Counted from the stretch's first letter, positions 26,480 to 38,520 are shown. The stretch: 64,000 bases of DNA from Cristatella mucedo (GCA_009760855.2 WPIO01000039.1:845001-909000), one strand, 5' to 3'. Notes: a model not told the origin generated them from the letters alone. Made by a program: numbers and translations.

Positions 26480-29400
26480 TCACCAACCACGTGGAACAGT
26501 CGGCGGAGCCTTTGTGGCGGCCGTCGGAGGGCCGACTGGCGGTGGCGAAGCACCTCCGTCGCCGCCCCCGTTTTGGCCATTGTTTCCAGGTTGTCCCTTC
26601 GGCCCGGTCGGCCCGGTCGGCCCTTGAACACCAGTCGCTCCTGCGGGCCCGTTGGCTCCTTTCCGGCCCGCCGCGCCGGCCTTCCCGGTGGTGCCACTGT
26701 AGCCTGGCGCTCCCTGAGCGCCCGTGGAACCTGTGGGGCCTGTAGCGCCGGCGGGGCCGGCAACGCTGCTGGCTTGTCCTTTGGCGCCGGTCGGTCCAGT
26801 CGCGCCCTGAGCGCCGGTCGGTCCGGCGCCGCCTGTGGCGCCGGTGGCGCCGCGTCCGCCCGAGAGTCCAGTCGCTCCCGTGGCGCCGTCACGGCCGGCC
26901 GCTCCTGCGACACCAGCGTCGCCCTGAGCTCCGGCGTGACCCGGCTGACCACTCGGACCCTTTGGCCCCTGCTGACCCGCACTGCCGGTCGCACCCGTAG
27001 CCCCTGCGCTTCCTGCCACGCCCGGCAATCCAGTGGCACCGGGAGCGCCGCGGATTCCCGCGTCACCGGCAGCTCCGGCCGGGCCCGTGCTGCCCCTCGG
27101 GCCCGGCTCGCCGGCGCTGCCCTTGCTGCCGGTCGAGCCGGCCGCGCCGCTCGGCCCGCTTGCTCCGACGTTGCCGCGTTCCCCAGCCTCTCCCGAGTCG
27201 CCCGCCGCTCCCTGCTGTCCCGTCGGGCCCGTCTCGCCGACGCGTCCTTGATCTCCGGTGCGGCCGGCCGCTCCCGACGGACCGGCGGCGCCCTGATCAC
27301 CTGTGAGGCCTTTGGGTCCGGCCTTGCCGGGCACGCCCGTTGCGCCGGCGTGCCCGTCCAAGCCGGCCGGGCCCGTCGCTCCGGTGCTGCCGCTGACGCC
27401 CTTCAAGCCCGTCGCTCCGATGTCGCCGGTGGCGCCACTGTCGCCCGCTTGGCCGCCGCTGCCCTGAGCTCCTGTCTGGCCGACCTGTCCGGCCTGACCC
27501 GTCGGACCGACCGGACCGGCGGGGCCCGCGGCGCCAGCGCGTCCGTCAGATCCCTTTGCTCCGCTGGCGCCGGCTGATCCCACGGCGCCGGCAGGACCCG
27601 TTTCGCCGTCCTGGCCGCGCTCGCCGGCGTAGCCCTTTGATCCGGCCGGACCTGCTGGGCCCGCGCTTCCTGCGGGACCGTTCGAACCCGCCGCTCCGGT
27701 GGCGCCAGTCGCTCCGGTCTCTCCGACCGATCCCTTAGCGCCCTTGTCGCCCGTCGCGCCGGCGCTGCCCTGTTGACCCTTGGCGCCCGGCGTGCCCGGC
27801 GCGCCCGACAGGCCGTCTGGTCCGGTCGGCCCGGCCGGTCCCACGCCGCCCCGCTGGCCCTTGTCGCCGACCGCGCCCTTTGCTCCGGTCGTTCCTGGCT
27901 GTCCGGCGGCTCCCGGCTGTCCCCTCGCTCCGTCCTCGCCCTTTTGTCCGAGCGTGCCCGTCGCTCCCTGCTGTCCCTTGGGGCCTGCGGCGCCCGAGTC
28001 GCCAGCCTCGCCGCGGCTGCCGTCCGCACCCGAGGCGCCGGCGGCGCCTCGGTCTCCGTTGGCGCCCTTCTGGCCGGCTTCGCCGTCGGCGCCCTTGTCG
28101 CCGCGCTCTCCGCCGACTCCTTGCAATCCGGTTGGACCGGAGTCGCCCGTCGCGCCGGCTCGACCTCGCTGACCTTCCTCGCCGTTGTCGCCGCGAGCGC
28201 CCTTGGCGCCTTGGTGTCCGCTGGCTCCTCGCGGTCCGTCGGCGCCCTGCTCGCCGGCGGCGCCGCTGGCGCCCGCCTCGCCCCTGTCGCCCTGCTCGCC
28301 TTTCTGTCCGCTCAGACCGGTGGCGCCCTCCGAACCCTCGGGACCTTCGGCCCCGCTGGCGCCGGTGGCTCCGCCGGCGCCCGTCGGACCGACAGCACCC
28401 TCGCTGCCGGCCCGACCTTGCTCTCCCTTCAAGCCGGCGGCACCCGTCGGCCCGTCGTCGCCGGTCGGGCCTCGCGAGCCCGAGGCGCCCGTCGGCCCTG
28501 GTCGGCCCTTCGATCCTTGAGCTCCCGTCAAGCCTGTCTGCCCAGCCGCGCCCGACGCTCCAGCCGCTCCGGTCGCGCCAGTCTGTCCGGCGTCTCCGGT
28601 CGCGCCGGATGCGCCGACACTTCCGGTCGGTCCGCTTGCACCCACAGGGCCGGCGGCGCCAGTTGCTCCGGTCGAGCCTGCGCTTCCGCTCGCTCCCTGC
28701 GGACCGGCCTGACCGGCGTCTCCGACAGCGCCGGCGGCTCCGCTGGCGCCCGTCGGACCGGCGACGCCCGTGGCGCCGCTGTGGCCTCTATCACCTGTGG
28801 CGCCGCTGGGGCCGGTTGAGCCGTGCTCTCCCTTTTGTCCGGCCTTGCCCGACGCTCCGGTCAATCCCAGCGGACCAATCGGGCCAGTCGGTCCCGTGCT
28901 GCCCGCGGGGCCCTGATTGCCTCGGCTGCCCTTGCTGCCGGCAGCTCCTGTTGCACCGGTCTGACCAGACTCCCCGGCGTCTCCCGGCTGTCCGTTCGGA
29001 CCCATCTGACCGGTCGAGCCCTGCGGGCCGGTGTATCCTGCGCTGCCGCTCGCACCCTGGTCGCCTTTCTGGCCCTTGTCTCCGGCTGGTCCTCTGATGC
29101 CGCTGGCGCCAGCGTCGCCCGTTAGGCCCTGAGCGCCCTGCGCTCCGGCGAGTCCTTGCAGACCGGTGGTGCCTTGCGGGCCGGTCGCGCCCGCCGGACC
29201 AGCCGATCCCGCTGACCCCGTGCTTCCCTCGAGGCCGGTCGCACCGGTCGCGCCCTTCGCGCCGTCCCGGCCGGCGTCGCCGACCGATCCGCCGTCTCCT
29301 TGCTGGCCCTTCTCTCCTTTTGGTCCCGGCTGGCCCGTCGGCCCCGGCTGTCCCGCGCTGCCCGATTCGCCGACGTCACCGGTTCGGCCGGCAGGTCCCT

Positions 29401-30336
29401 GAGGACCAGCTGGGCCGTTCGCTCCGCTCGCGCCGGCTGGACCGGCGGCGCCCGAGGCGCCAGCGTCTCCGGACGGTCCGGTCGCGCCGGTCGCACCGGC
29501 CGGACCGTCCGCGCCGGTCGGGCCGTGAGCGCCGCTCGCTCCCTTGCTGCCCTTGTCTCCAGCCGCGCCAGTTTGACCCGGCTGACCCGCCGCGCCGGGC
29601 TGCCCCGCGGCGCCCGAGTCTCCGGCGAGACCGACGGCGCCGGTCGCTCCCGGCGTACCCGGTGAGCCGGCGGGGCCCGCGGGTCCGGCGTCTCCGACGC
29701 TGCCGCTGTCGCCTGTCGGGCCCGTGGCGCCGGGCGCGCCACCGCGGCCCGTCGGCCCCTGCGGTCCGTTCTGGCCGCTCTGACCGGTCGCTCCCGGTTG
29801 ACCGGCCGGTCCGGTGGACCCGCTGTCGCCCGACGCGCCGGTGCTGCCCTGGCTGCCGCTCTGACCTTTCGGTCCAGTGGAGCCGGTCGGTCCGCCCGCT
29901 CCGCTCGGTCCGGTCGCTCCGGTGCTGCCACCGTCGCCGCTCGCGCCAGTGCTGCCCGACTGGCCGGTGGGACCGGTTGGCCCAGCGGCGCCCTTGTCTC
30001 CGGTCGCGCCAGCGGTGCCCGTCGGTCCGGCAGGTCCGCTGGGACCGCCGTCTCCCGTGGCGCCCGTCGATCCGCCTGGACCACTCGGGCCGACGTCGCC
30101 CGTCGAGCCAGTGCTGCCCGTCGAGCCAGCAGGTCCGGCTGGACCGCTCGAGCCCGCGGGACCGGCTGGTCCGGCCGGACCGGCCACGTTGTTTTTATCA
30201 CCCGCTGGTCCTTTCGGTCCTTGCGGACCGGGCGAGCCTTTCGGTCCCGTCGGTCCCCATGAGCCCGGCGGTCCGGGCGGCCCTGGCTGACCGACGCAGT
30301 TGCACGAGTTCCAAGTCTGGCGCTTGCTTCTGGTGG
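26480..30336 (-). CDS. Collagen gene 1, exon 2: furin site, CxC, 411 Gly-X-Y triplets, GW tail
   Basis: This exon encodes the extracellular part of a long structural collagen. A pyrimidine-rich tract and CAG acceptor lie directly upstream (exon starts at 30336). The frame continues from exon 1 in phase 1 and gives A-T-R-S-K-R, a furin-type R-x-K-R site at residues 97-100 of the 1379-residue deduced protein. A Cys pair (CNC, 106-108) precedes the helix at 110-1350. By my count the helix has 411 Gly-X-Y triplets, broken only by NNVA (143-146) and SSVA (1284-1287), leaving 379 unbroken triplets between. The Y position is mostly Ala, Thr, Ser, Gln or Lys and rarely Pro. The 29-residue Pro/Thr-rich tail ends in PRGW. 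No Cys occurs after the CxC pair, so interchain bonding there is inferred. There is no fibrillar COLFI or type IV NC1 domain. Nematode cuticle collagens share the order anchor, RxxR, Cys, Gly-X-Y but are usually near 300 residues. Role in cuticle or matrix is inferred. Confidence 0.92.
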
Positions 30337-31603
30337 CTGCCAAAAAAGACAGAAAGTATTCGCCCCCTGCTCACGCGCTCGCTCGCTCGCACGCGCGTCG
30401 TAGGGCGATGCCCAATCGTCATGGGCAGCGCAGCGACGGCGGCGGCTGCTGCACGGGAAGCCCCGAGGTACGTGTGAAGCGCCTGAGTAGAGATTAAGTT
30501 CTCTTAGGGCGCTCTATAAATGAATTATTATTATTATTATTATTATTATTATCATAAGCCGTAGCCACTGCCACCGTCGCCGCTCGCTTTCGCCGGTATC
30601 GTTTCGTGGGCCGAAAGACCGGAAGCGACCGCAAGGCCGGCCTTTGGCTGGCGATTGCTCGAGCTTGGCCGACTGAACGCAATCTTCTCGAACTATTTAT
30701 GCTGATATTTCATATTTATGTAAAATTAATCCCTTCCGACAATCTTAAGCTTCTTTGAGATCCGGCTCGCCGATTGACTATCGACGGCATCGCCACTCGG
30801 CGGCGAAGCGGCCGTCTGCAGCGCGACCGCTGGAGCGGCTCTTGTTTGTCGCGTCCGCCTTTCGCAAGCACTCAGCGGGTGGACATCGCGCTAGTCGCGC
30901 CGCGTTTATCCAAACGGACACGCGACGAACCGCGGCTTTGGAGCTGGGCCACGGAACCTCATTGCCGACGCGCACTCCGAAGTTTTCGGTGCAATGCGAC
31001 GCAATGCGACTGTCAAAAGCTGCTCGCAGACGGACCGTAGCGTAGTTTGTTTCTAAGATCGCGCGCACGAATCGCAAATGCGAAGTTAAACATATCGTGC
31101 CTTTCGTCTGGCGCAACTTCGTTCGAATAGTGGCATTTATCGAACAAGACAGAGATCTCGCGGCGTAACTAGCCGTATTTTGGCCGAGAGTCAAGGGGCT
31201 CGCTTTTAACGACCCAAGTCTAGTACGCGAGCCCTGCCGCTTATGCTAGGCGCCTCGATGGACGTTACTTAATGTGAAGGCGCCATGCAAGCGACATACA
31301 AATACCGACTAGGCCGCCGCGACGACGAGCAGCACTCGCACGCGAGCCCTGTTGGCGTGTGCGAGCCAATTAACGATACCGGGCCGCGACGGATTCCACC
31401 GCAGCCGCACAACAGTGCCGAGCGCCTGAGATCATGGAGAGCAACAAGCCGACAAGCCAGTCAAGTGCCTGCAGGATACCGTCTCGCGCGCAGCGGACCA
31501 GAAACGGGCGGCGGCTCGGGCAATCGGCAATGGGGCGGCGGCAGCGGCAGCGACGAGGATCGCGGCCAGCGCGAGTGCAAGCACGCCCGCAGAGACCGCG
31601 TAC
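30337..31603 (-). other. Collagen gene 1 intron (phase 1, 1267 bases)
   Basis: The intron has a GT donor (CAG|GTACGC) and an AG acceptor after a T-rich tract. It is GC-rich near both exons and carries a 5'-truncated SINE-1 tail with an (ATT)n run at 30459-30552, antisense to the gene. No further coding exon is evident. The position and phase match the intron of gene 2. Confidence 0.82.
30459..30552 (+). mobile_element. SINE-1 tail, 5'-truncated, in collagen gene 1 intron
   Basis: It starts at the CCCCGAGGTACGTG junction after the tRNA part, then the hairpin tail and at least eight ATT units. It is antisense to the gene. Confidence 0.78.
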
Positions 31604-31886
31604 CTGCGGTGGTGGCGGCAGACGATGACGCGCGGCCGGCGACGGTCGCGATCTTTGCTTGCAGCCCGTCGATGGCGGCCTGCTGCTGGTCGAGCGCGCT
31701 CTGCTGCGCGTCGTTGAGGCGCCGCAGCGTCACCGCTTCGTAAATGAGCACCGACACGACGGCGACGACGAGAACGCCGAGCGTCAGGCGGCCGCAGCCG
31801 AACAGCCGGCTGCGCGCTCGCTCTTCGCGGCCGCTCTTCATGACGGAGGAGGACGCCCACGCGTCCTCGGAGAGCTTGCTCTCCAT
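31604..31886 (-). CDS. Collagen gene 1, exon 1: cytoplasmic N-terminus, membrane anchor, stalk
   Basis: This exon encodes residues 1-94 plus the first base of codon 95. The ATG at 31886 has G at -3 and +4 and lies about 60 bases below a TATA box. Residues 1-33 are hydrophilic and Arg-rich (REERARSR), as expected for the cytoplasmic side of a type II membrane protein. Residues 34-52 form one hydrophobic segment ending in SVLIYEAV. Residues 54-84 are polar and Gln/Ala/Leu-rich, possibly a short coiled coil for trimer registration. The donor CAG|GTACGC at 31604/31603 leaves one base, which joins CC from exon 2 to make Ala95. Reading on past the donor gives a low-complexity Pro/Arg stretch, which supports splicing here. 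Exon 1 of gene 2 has the same plan and the same SVL[IV]YEA[IV] motif. Confidence 0.85.
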
Positions 31887-31946
31887 CGCTCAGGCGTCAG
31901 CGCGGCGGCGGCAGCGGAGGTGATCTACCGCAGGACAGCGCGCAGC

Positions 31947-31953
31947 ATTTATA
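31947..31953 (-). promoter_or_regulatory. TATA box of collagen gene 1
   Basis: TATAAAT on the minus strand lies about 60 bases above the ATG. With the usual 25-30 base spacing, transcription would start near 31920 and leave a 5' leader of about 35 bases. The surrounding 31887-32650 is CpG-rich. Confidence 0.7.
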
Positions 31954-32655
31954 GCTGCGAGAGCGCGCCCGCCGCCGCCGCCGTCGACATGCGTCATTGG
32001 ATTTGCAGAACGGCAGAAGGTTCGGCGAGCTGGAGCGTGAGGCGGCGGCGGCGGAGGCGGCGGAGGCGGCGGCGGAGGCATCGGGCGTCATTGCCGCTGC
32101 CGAGAAGCTAGAGCTAAGCTCATTAGCTAGTTGCCGCGGTCGCAAGATGCGGGGAGGGGGGCGTTTGGAGAGGAGACGATACATTTTTTTTTCTCGAGAG
32201 ACGCGCTCGGTCGGCTCAAAGCCCCGCCCATCTGCAGGTGCGGTTGCGAGACTGACAGTGCGTCAGACCGGCACCAGCCGGTCGCCTAATCGCACTGCGA
32301 GACCGTCGTCGGCAAGTTCGCGAGACCGGCCGGCTGGAAAGCGAACGACGCAACTTGCGCGTCGCGAGCAAGCGGGACAGGCGCAGTGACAGGCGCTGTG
32401 CAACTTCAAACTCGCGTACATGTAAGGAGCGACAGAATCCCCGGACTCTCTGCCCGTTCCAATCAACGCGACTCACAGCAGGGCCTTCGCAGGGGGTATA
32501 CTAAGACCGAGGGCACGACAACTCTTGCGTACCGCAGCGAGCATGGTTTGGTCAGAAAGATTCGTGGGACGCGCATAAAATGCAGCTTCTGCTAATTGAT
32601 CGTGCGACCGTGCGCGTGTCGGGAATTCATTTGCATGATTCGACCCAAGTGACAA
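31954..32655. other. GC-rich upstream region of collagen gene 1
   Basis: This CpG-rich stretch contains a GCC/GGC triplet run near 32040-32080 and a GC box (CCCCGCCC) near 32222. I read it as promoter-proximal DNA of gene 1. The open frames here are by-products of high GC and show no recognisable domain. Confidence 0.45.
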
Positions 32656-33235
32656 AATACCTTACAGAGACCACGATTACGTGCAACGCATTGCATATCC
32701 GACCGCTACTCCGCAAAGCCTATGCAATTAGGATGGGAGCACCCTGAGGCTAACTCAACAAGGGAATCAGCAAGACGCTTCGCCGAGTCACGGGGACAGT
32801 AGCAGGACGTAATTACTGCAGACAAAGCGCCTCTAACTTCCGGTGGAGAGTACCGAACGTGTCGTGTTGCTCTACATTTTTGTTGGGGAAGTGAAGCTAC
32901 TATTCGCGCTAGCAACAGTTTGCATGCAGGTACGGATTAAGGACGGAGTGACGCAGCAATAATACCAGGCATTTAGATAAGTACTCCAGATCAAAACCCG
33001 CATTGCATCGGGTACTAGAAATCATGGTAGATTATCGCAATTGCTAACATTCCAAATAAAGTAATTTCTAGAAATGATCCAGCAATACATCTGACAAATG
33101 TATCAAAATTACAGATTCGTAAGACTGAGTAAGTTTCTTTCCATTAAAGAGAACGCCAGTGTGAAGGGGAGACTGAAAAGTGACTGAGATATAAGAAAGA
33201 GTAACAGAGAAAGACGAATACACACGGAGATTTAA
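32656..33235. other. No gene seen
   Basis: Composition falls from GC-rich promoter DNA to AT-rich sequence; no features. Confidence 0.5.
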
Positions 33236-33975
33236 TACTAATAATAATGCACTTGATAAAGCACCCTCAGAGAACTCAATCTCTTTCTAGGCGCTTTAAA
33301 TTTGCTGCATAGAAAAAGCGATTGAATGGTGAGTAATATTGTGCTTGGTGAAAAAGCAACATGAATAATATGGTTAGGGGTGACATGCACAGGGGCAGCA
33401 TGCAAATTTGGTTACTGGCAGCATGCACCGTTTCAGCACGCCTAAGCACATGAAGGACGAATCACAGGGACCCACCAAATGCTGTCCTAAATAGGTGTTT
33501 TTAAGTTCTTTTTAAATGTGTTCAAGTATGGGGATGTTCTGACGCAAGTAGGGAGGGAGTTCCAGGCTTCGGGAGCACACGAACTTAATGCACGATCTCC
33601 AAAGGATTTGAGGTTTGTACGAGGTATTGGTAAATTGTCGGATTCCGAAAAGCGGGTGGTACGATGCTTGGCCTGGTGGGTGAGTAGATCTGAGGGACAG
33701 GCTGCAGCCAAAGAATGAAGTGACCTAAAAGTGAGCAACAAAACCTTGAATTCAATCTGTTGCTTGACTGGTAGCCAGTGCAGGTCGGCGAGAAGTGGTG
33801 TGATGTGGCAACTAAGATGCTCAAGACTGACAAACCTAGCTGTGGAGTTTTGCACTATCTGTAATCGCCTGATTGCACATGCCGGTAAGCCAGCAAGCAG
33901 TGTGTTGCAGAAGTCAAGACGAGATGTCACAAATGCATGGACCAATTTAGATGCGGTATCCTTATCTAAACCAGC
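33236..33975 (-). mobile_element. LINE-A, best preserved C-terminal coding region
   Basis: A 152-residue minus-strand frame (33945-33487) includes VTSRLDFCNTLLAGLPACAI, ITPLLADLHWLPVKQQIEFK and WNSLPTCVRTSP, the standard C-terminal region of L2/CR1-type RT proteins. It is followed by 3' UTR, hairpin and (TAA)n. It is 5'-truncated just upstream of the frame and looks like the youngest copy here. Confidence 0.88.
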
Positions 33976-34248
33976 CTTTTACGTGGACACAAGAAGACGG
34001 GTCGACACAGTCAGAAGTGGGCAAGGGGTTAGAGGTTAGATGAGAGAACAAATGAGCTTGAAGAGAGAAGACGGTGACTGTAGATAATTGAGTGAAAGCG
34101 CACGCACTTGCGAGTGCGTGCAGAAGTATGTATGTGTGCATGCGTGTGTCGGGGCAAATGCATGAGTGCTTGTGCTTGTGCGCGTGCGTGCGGCGCGCAT
34201 GCGCGAGACTGAGTAGGGAGAGCCCGAGAAGGGTGAGAGAGCCCGAGG

Positions 34249-34250
<2 letters not shown>

Positions 34251-34339
<89 letters not shown>

Positions 34340-34379
34340 GAGAGAAAGAAAGAGAGAGAGTGAGAGAGACAGAGAGAGC

Positions 34380-34421
<42 letters not shown>

Positions 34422-34430
34422 GAGAGAGGG
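34251..34430. repeat. (GA)n microsatellite
   Basis: About 180 bases of GA with occasional A or C substitutions. Confidence 0.95.
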
Positions 34431-36390
34431 GGTAGACGAGTCGGAGGAACGGACAGATACTGTGATACAGAGACACCGAAGGAAAGGAGGAAAGTGGAAA
34501 GTTTTTAGCGAGCCGGGCTGTAGAACAGTGGAAATATCATGGGAGTACAAAAGGGGGGAAAAAAGTGAAAGCACGAGCAGACGGAATGCTACATAGGTCG
34601 GTGGATATCCTTATACCCATTTTAATTAAATCGAGAAAGTCTGTCCGTCAATTCCGCCCGTCACGTTCGTCACGCGGCACGATGGCGCATTTTACGTCAC
34701 GTAGCTAGATGCAAGATGGCTACCAGTACTTCAGGGTTTGGGAATGACATGTAATTTTGCTATGACTCAGCGAAGCGAGTCTTTAGACAGTGAGCTCTGG
34801 TGCTGTTTTAAGGTTCACCGGCATACCTAGTGCTACGCGACGTAACTAACGGTTGCTACTTGCAAACCATTCGCAATTATAAGCCCACATCTATCTAAGA
34901 ATGACGCCGGGATTTGACTCGAAAAATTAAGTGGAAATTTAAAGCCATGGGTTTAAGGCTCTGTGATGAAAAGCCATTAAGTTACTGGTTCTTATGGACT
35001 GACGCTTAAGGAGTTTCGAGGCCTTCTTACTGCACTGACGCGATGGAAAACGTTGATAGTTCGAATCAATCTCTTCGTAAACCCTTGAGCGATCGCGCTA
35101 CCCTTCTCCATTGCGTGTCGAAAGCCAGGTGCGCGGCTCAAGAGTGACTAGCAGATCTATTTAAGTCGATCCTATCGCGGTCCTTCGGTTGTGTGCCGGC
35201 GTCAGCACATTGCCGGCTTCCTCTGAATAGCGCGGCGAGACGCGCGCGCACCCGCTTGTCTTCTTAGGCTCGCAGGCAGATGGCGCCTACCATCTTCGGA
35301 CCGCTAATCTTCGCACCTGGTTGCACTTGGTCTAATCGGCAGCAACCGTTGACACGTAACCAAGGCCGTCGTTAAGGCCGTTAGACCGTTGCGACTCCGC
35401 CGCGCCCCAGTCTTTTTGAGTCTCGAGATGATATTAAATCCTCCGAGAGCGCTATGCAAATGTATTTTTATTATTAATATTATTACTACACAGCAAACAC
35501 GTGCTTTAAGGTGGCAGAAATGCTTGCGCTGCAGCGAACTTGTGCACAAATTTGCATACGCATCGTGTACAAATTGGCAATTTATTCACGTAAAAAATCC
35601 GGGCTCTGCAGCGTAGCGCTACGCATAGCGAGAGCACTTTACTGAATTCCCTCGTCTTGAGTGTTATTGAGTAGTATTTCGCGCTGCTGAGCCATCGCAT
35701 CAGCCTCAGTGTGACCTGGGCGAGTCCGACCAAGGCCAGTGGCGCTCTGAGGGATCGCCTTAGTTACGTGCCAGACAACCGCACGGTACGTCACTAGGCG
35801 CGGCTTCGTTGTAGACCACTCGGCGCAGCTTGATGCGAGATTAATGCGACGCAGCCACTGCCGCCCTTATCCGTAGGTCAAGACGAACCTTCGGGTGCTC
35901 GAACCTTCGGAGAATCGAGAAGAATCGCTGAAGCGAGGACGCCGCACATTGGGCGGGTTTCGCGCGCTACTGCACGGACGGCGCATGCCAGCAGAGCTGA
36001 CGGTCCGCGGCGAGAAGCCAAATATTTATGGCCGACGCGCGCGCGCGCCGGGGCCATTAAGGCCTCTTTAAGTGCGATTCCTTTGCAACTGTCATACGCC
36101 GCGCTCGCTGCGACTGCAGCCGCTCAGTCGCTGCCGCCACCGGCGGCGCCGCTATGCCGCAGAGTGGTCGTCGATAGACGGGCTAGTGGATGCCGATGTG
36201 GCAATTGCTTAGTTAGCACAATACGGGCGTCAACGGCGGCATAGCTGAAAAAGCGGCTTGGAAGGCGTTCGGTAATGTTGGGCAGGGGTGACGGGTAGCC
36301 AATGAACGGCCAGATACCCTCACCGCTGCCCCACCCCGCCCCGCCCTAAAACCGAAGCCAATTGTACGACGCACGCCGCTCGATGCGGCT
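34431..36390. other. GC-rich unexplained DNA from ~35100
   Basis: From about 35100 the composition becomes CpG-rich, with an alternating GC run near 36035. It resembles promoter-type DNA but I find no exon with an anchor, furin site or helix. Confidence 0.35.
35405..35490 (+). mobile_element. LINE-A subfamily tail
   Basis: A degenerate tail half (CTCCGAGAGCGCTATGCAAA) is followed by an (ATT)n-like run, as in the copy ending at 6826. Confidence 0.45.
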
Positions 36391-36458
36391 TATAAGATTA
36401 CTGCCGTGAACCAGAATGAAGGCCACTCAAAGCTGTGGCCGCTCGTTCGCCGGTCTAA

Positions 36459-36494
36459 GCTCTCTGTCTGTCTGTCTGTCTCTTCCTCTCTCTC

Positions 36495-36556
<62 letters not shown>

Positions 36557-36638
36557 CTCTCTCCATCTTTCTCTCTCTTGCCCTTTCTCTCTCCCCCTCT
36601 CTCTCCCCCTCTCTCTCTCGCTCTCTCTCTCTTTTCCT
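36459..36638. repeat. (CT)n/(CTGT)n microsatellite
   Basis: A pyrimidine run starting with CTGT units, then CT with CC interruptions. A TATAAG motif at 36391 lies about 70 bases upstream. Confidence 0.92.
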
Positions 36639-38289
36639 CTGCACGCGCGTCTTTCACTACTGGTCCATCTGTCGGTCGATCTCTCGAGTGACGGCGCAAG
36701 TCCCGCTGTGCTGACTAACTGACCTCGGTGTCTCTCGCCGCAGCTCCAGTATGCGCCAGGCGCGGCCGGCTCGCCGCCGCCGCTGCCGACAGGAGCGGCG
36801 GCGAACCGGCCGCGCACACGAGTTTGGTCGAGCGCAAGCGCGAGACCAAAGCGGAGCGCCGCGCGAGGGGGGCGTGGGCTCGCGCATGCACTCCGAACGA
36901 GCGCCTGGACGCATCTGCCGCTCGATGCAGCACAGCACACAGAGGAATCGCACGAACTTGATAGGTTGAGACTTGCATTGAATTATTGTGGCGACCAAAT
37001 TGAAATCTGCGGCGCATTCACTGGAAGCTGAGAATATATCAGCACATCCGTAGGGAGTGGTCAATGCGAGTAGATCGGTTGCGTCATACACTACAAATAG
37101 CGTCAACAATTGTTTTTCGCTATGGGCTCCTTTCAAAAGACAAATATGTTCAAAATGCAACCTGAGCCCCTGGTCTTGCGTATAAAAAGTCAGTTTAAGC
37201 AACTGATGAACTTGATGCCTAAATTGAAGAATTCAATCTTGGATGTATGGACATTTGTCAAAGATAATTTCTACTAAACTTAGGTACGATGCTTAGCAAA
37301 TGAATTGGAAATAGATGTTTATTCGAAAAGTAATCATACATACTAGATAATATAAGCCTCGGCTTAAAATACCCTCTGGGTAGGAAGGTTTCTGTCTTGA
37401 CTGGTTAGCAGTAACTATGAAGGCCTATAAAAAACCGAACTGTGACTCAAAGCCATCGAGTCTGTTCTAGGACTGGACCAAGCGAATGGTCCTAAGACAA
37501 GGTCACTTGTATGCCCGTTATAGACATAATAAATACACTAAATATGAAATAAATGCATTAATTAGTACTACTATTGCACTGCATGTATATATGTAATTAC
37601 AATGAATAATTAAACACTCACAGTTACAATGAAGCTACGCTCAGCTTCGACGAGCATGCGGCCAGCGTTCCAAGGGCGTTCCTCATTTTTACCTCAACGT
37701 CTCAAGTTTGTTTACGTGGATGGCGTTGCATCAGCTATAATTGGGATCCAAGGGAAAGAAATGAGGCTGAGATACTATGAGACAGACCTATCACTAGCTG
37801 TCTTGTGCAAGTTACAGCCGCCGGGGTGCCTTCAGAAATGGCAGCTATTGCCATAGCACCAACTGAGTCCTGGGTATCGCAATGAGCATTGCAATTAGTC
37901 GGAAATTGATATGCACGGTCTGTAGTCGGCTGTTGGCAGTCAGAGCTTCTTTCTTGTTATATTAATAATAAGTGGTAGTTTTTACAGCAACCTAAGATAA
38001 CCAAATCGTCATCCGGGTGCTTTGAAACTTTCTGAAAACGAGTCGAAAGCCAGAAGTTAATTACGTTGACAGTAAAGTGCTCAGAAAAGCATACGAAAGC
38101 GCCTGAGTGTCATGGCTACTCAAGCTTGCTAAAGCATACGAGAGGGCACTCAGGGGCATCAGTTAGTACCCAGATCGTGGGTTCGAGTCAGGCTGAGATT
38201 AATCCTTGTAGTGAAGGCGAGATGCATAGAAGCCGGGAGAAGGCGATGTGAGATCGAACCAGAGGATCAATTAGGTAGAGTAAGTGGGA
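36639..38289. other. GC-rich end then AT-rich unique sequence
   Basis: An acceptor-like TCTCTCGCCGCAG precedes CTCCAGTATG near 36743, but no domain follows. From 37000 on the sequence is AT-rich with no gene seen. Confidence 0.35.
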
Positions 38290-38520
38290 GTGGCAGTAGT
38301 GAGTAGAGCGATATGTCGGCCAATCTGAGAGAATCTTGAAGTCAATTCGATGCTCTATAGGAGGCCATTGAAGCTCAGACAGGTGTGGTCTCTCACGTGA
38401 CAGCTAACGCAATGAACAGTAGACATACTAGCTGCTGAGTTTTGCACCAATTGCAGACTAAAGGGCATGTGCACGGAGTCCTTCATAAGTTCCAACAATG
38501 CAGATGCAATATCGCAGACG
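38290..38520 (-). mobile_element. LINE-A C-terminal RT fragment
   Basis: The minus-strand peptide SLQLVQNSAASMS followed by SCHVRDHTCLSFNGLL parallels LQ[IL]VQNSAARLV and SCHITPLLADLHWLP of other copies. Both ends are lost. Confidence 0.6.

Noticed and set aside
26384-30290. Long plus-strand open frames opposite collagen exon 2 of gene 1
   Set aside because: GC-rich Gly-X-Y codons lack stops on the complementary strand; the products are low-complexity Ala/Arg/Pro strings with no start context, splice sites or domain.
31285-31743. Plus-strand frame of 152 residues over collagen gene 1 exon 1
   Set aside because: It overlaps exon 1 in antisense and has no domain or splice signals; the minus-strand exon explains the open reading.
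34029-34596. Ser/Leu-rich frame of 181 residues on the minus strand
   Set aside because: Almost entirely a (GA)n microsatellite translation with no conserved flanking sequence.
36418-36691. Open frame starting MKATQSCGRS below a TATAAG motif
   Set aside because: After about 20 residues it becomes a CT-microsatellite translation; no other coding support.
38160-38215. Possible tRNA gene (GGGTTCGAGTCAGG resembles a B box)
   Set aside because: No matching A box or acceptor stem at tRNA spacing; at most a fragment of a tRNA-derived repeat.
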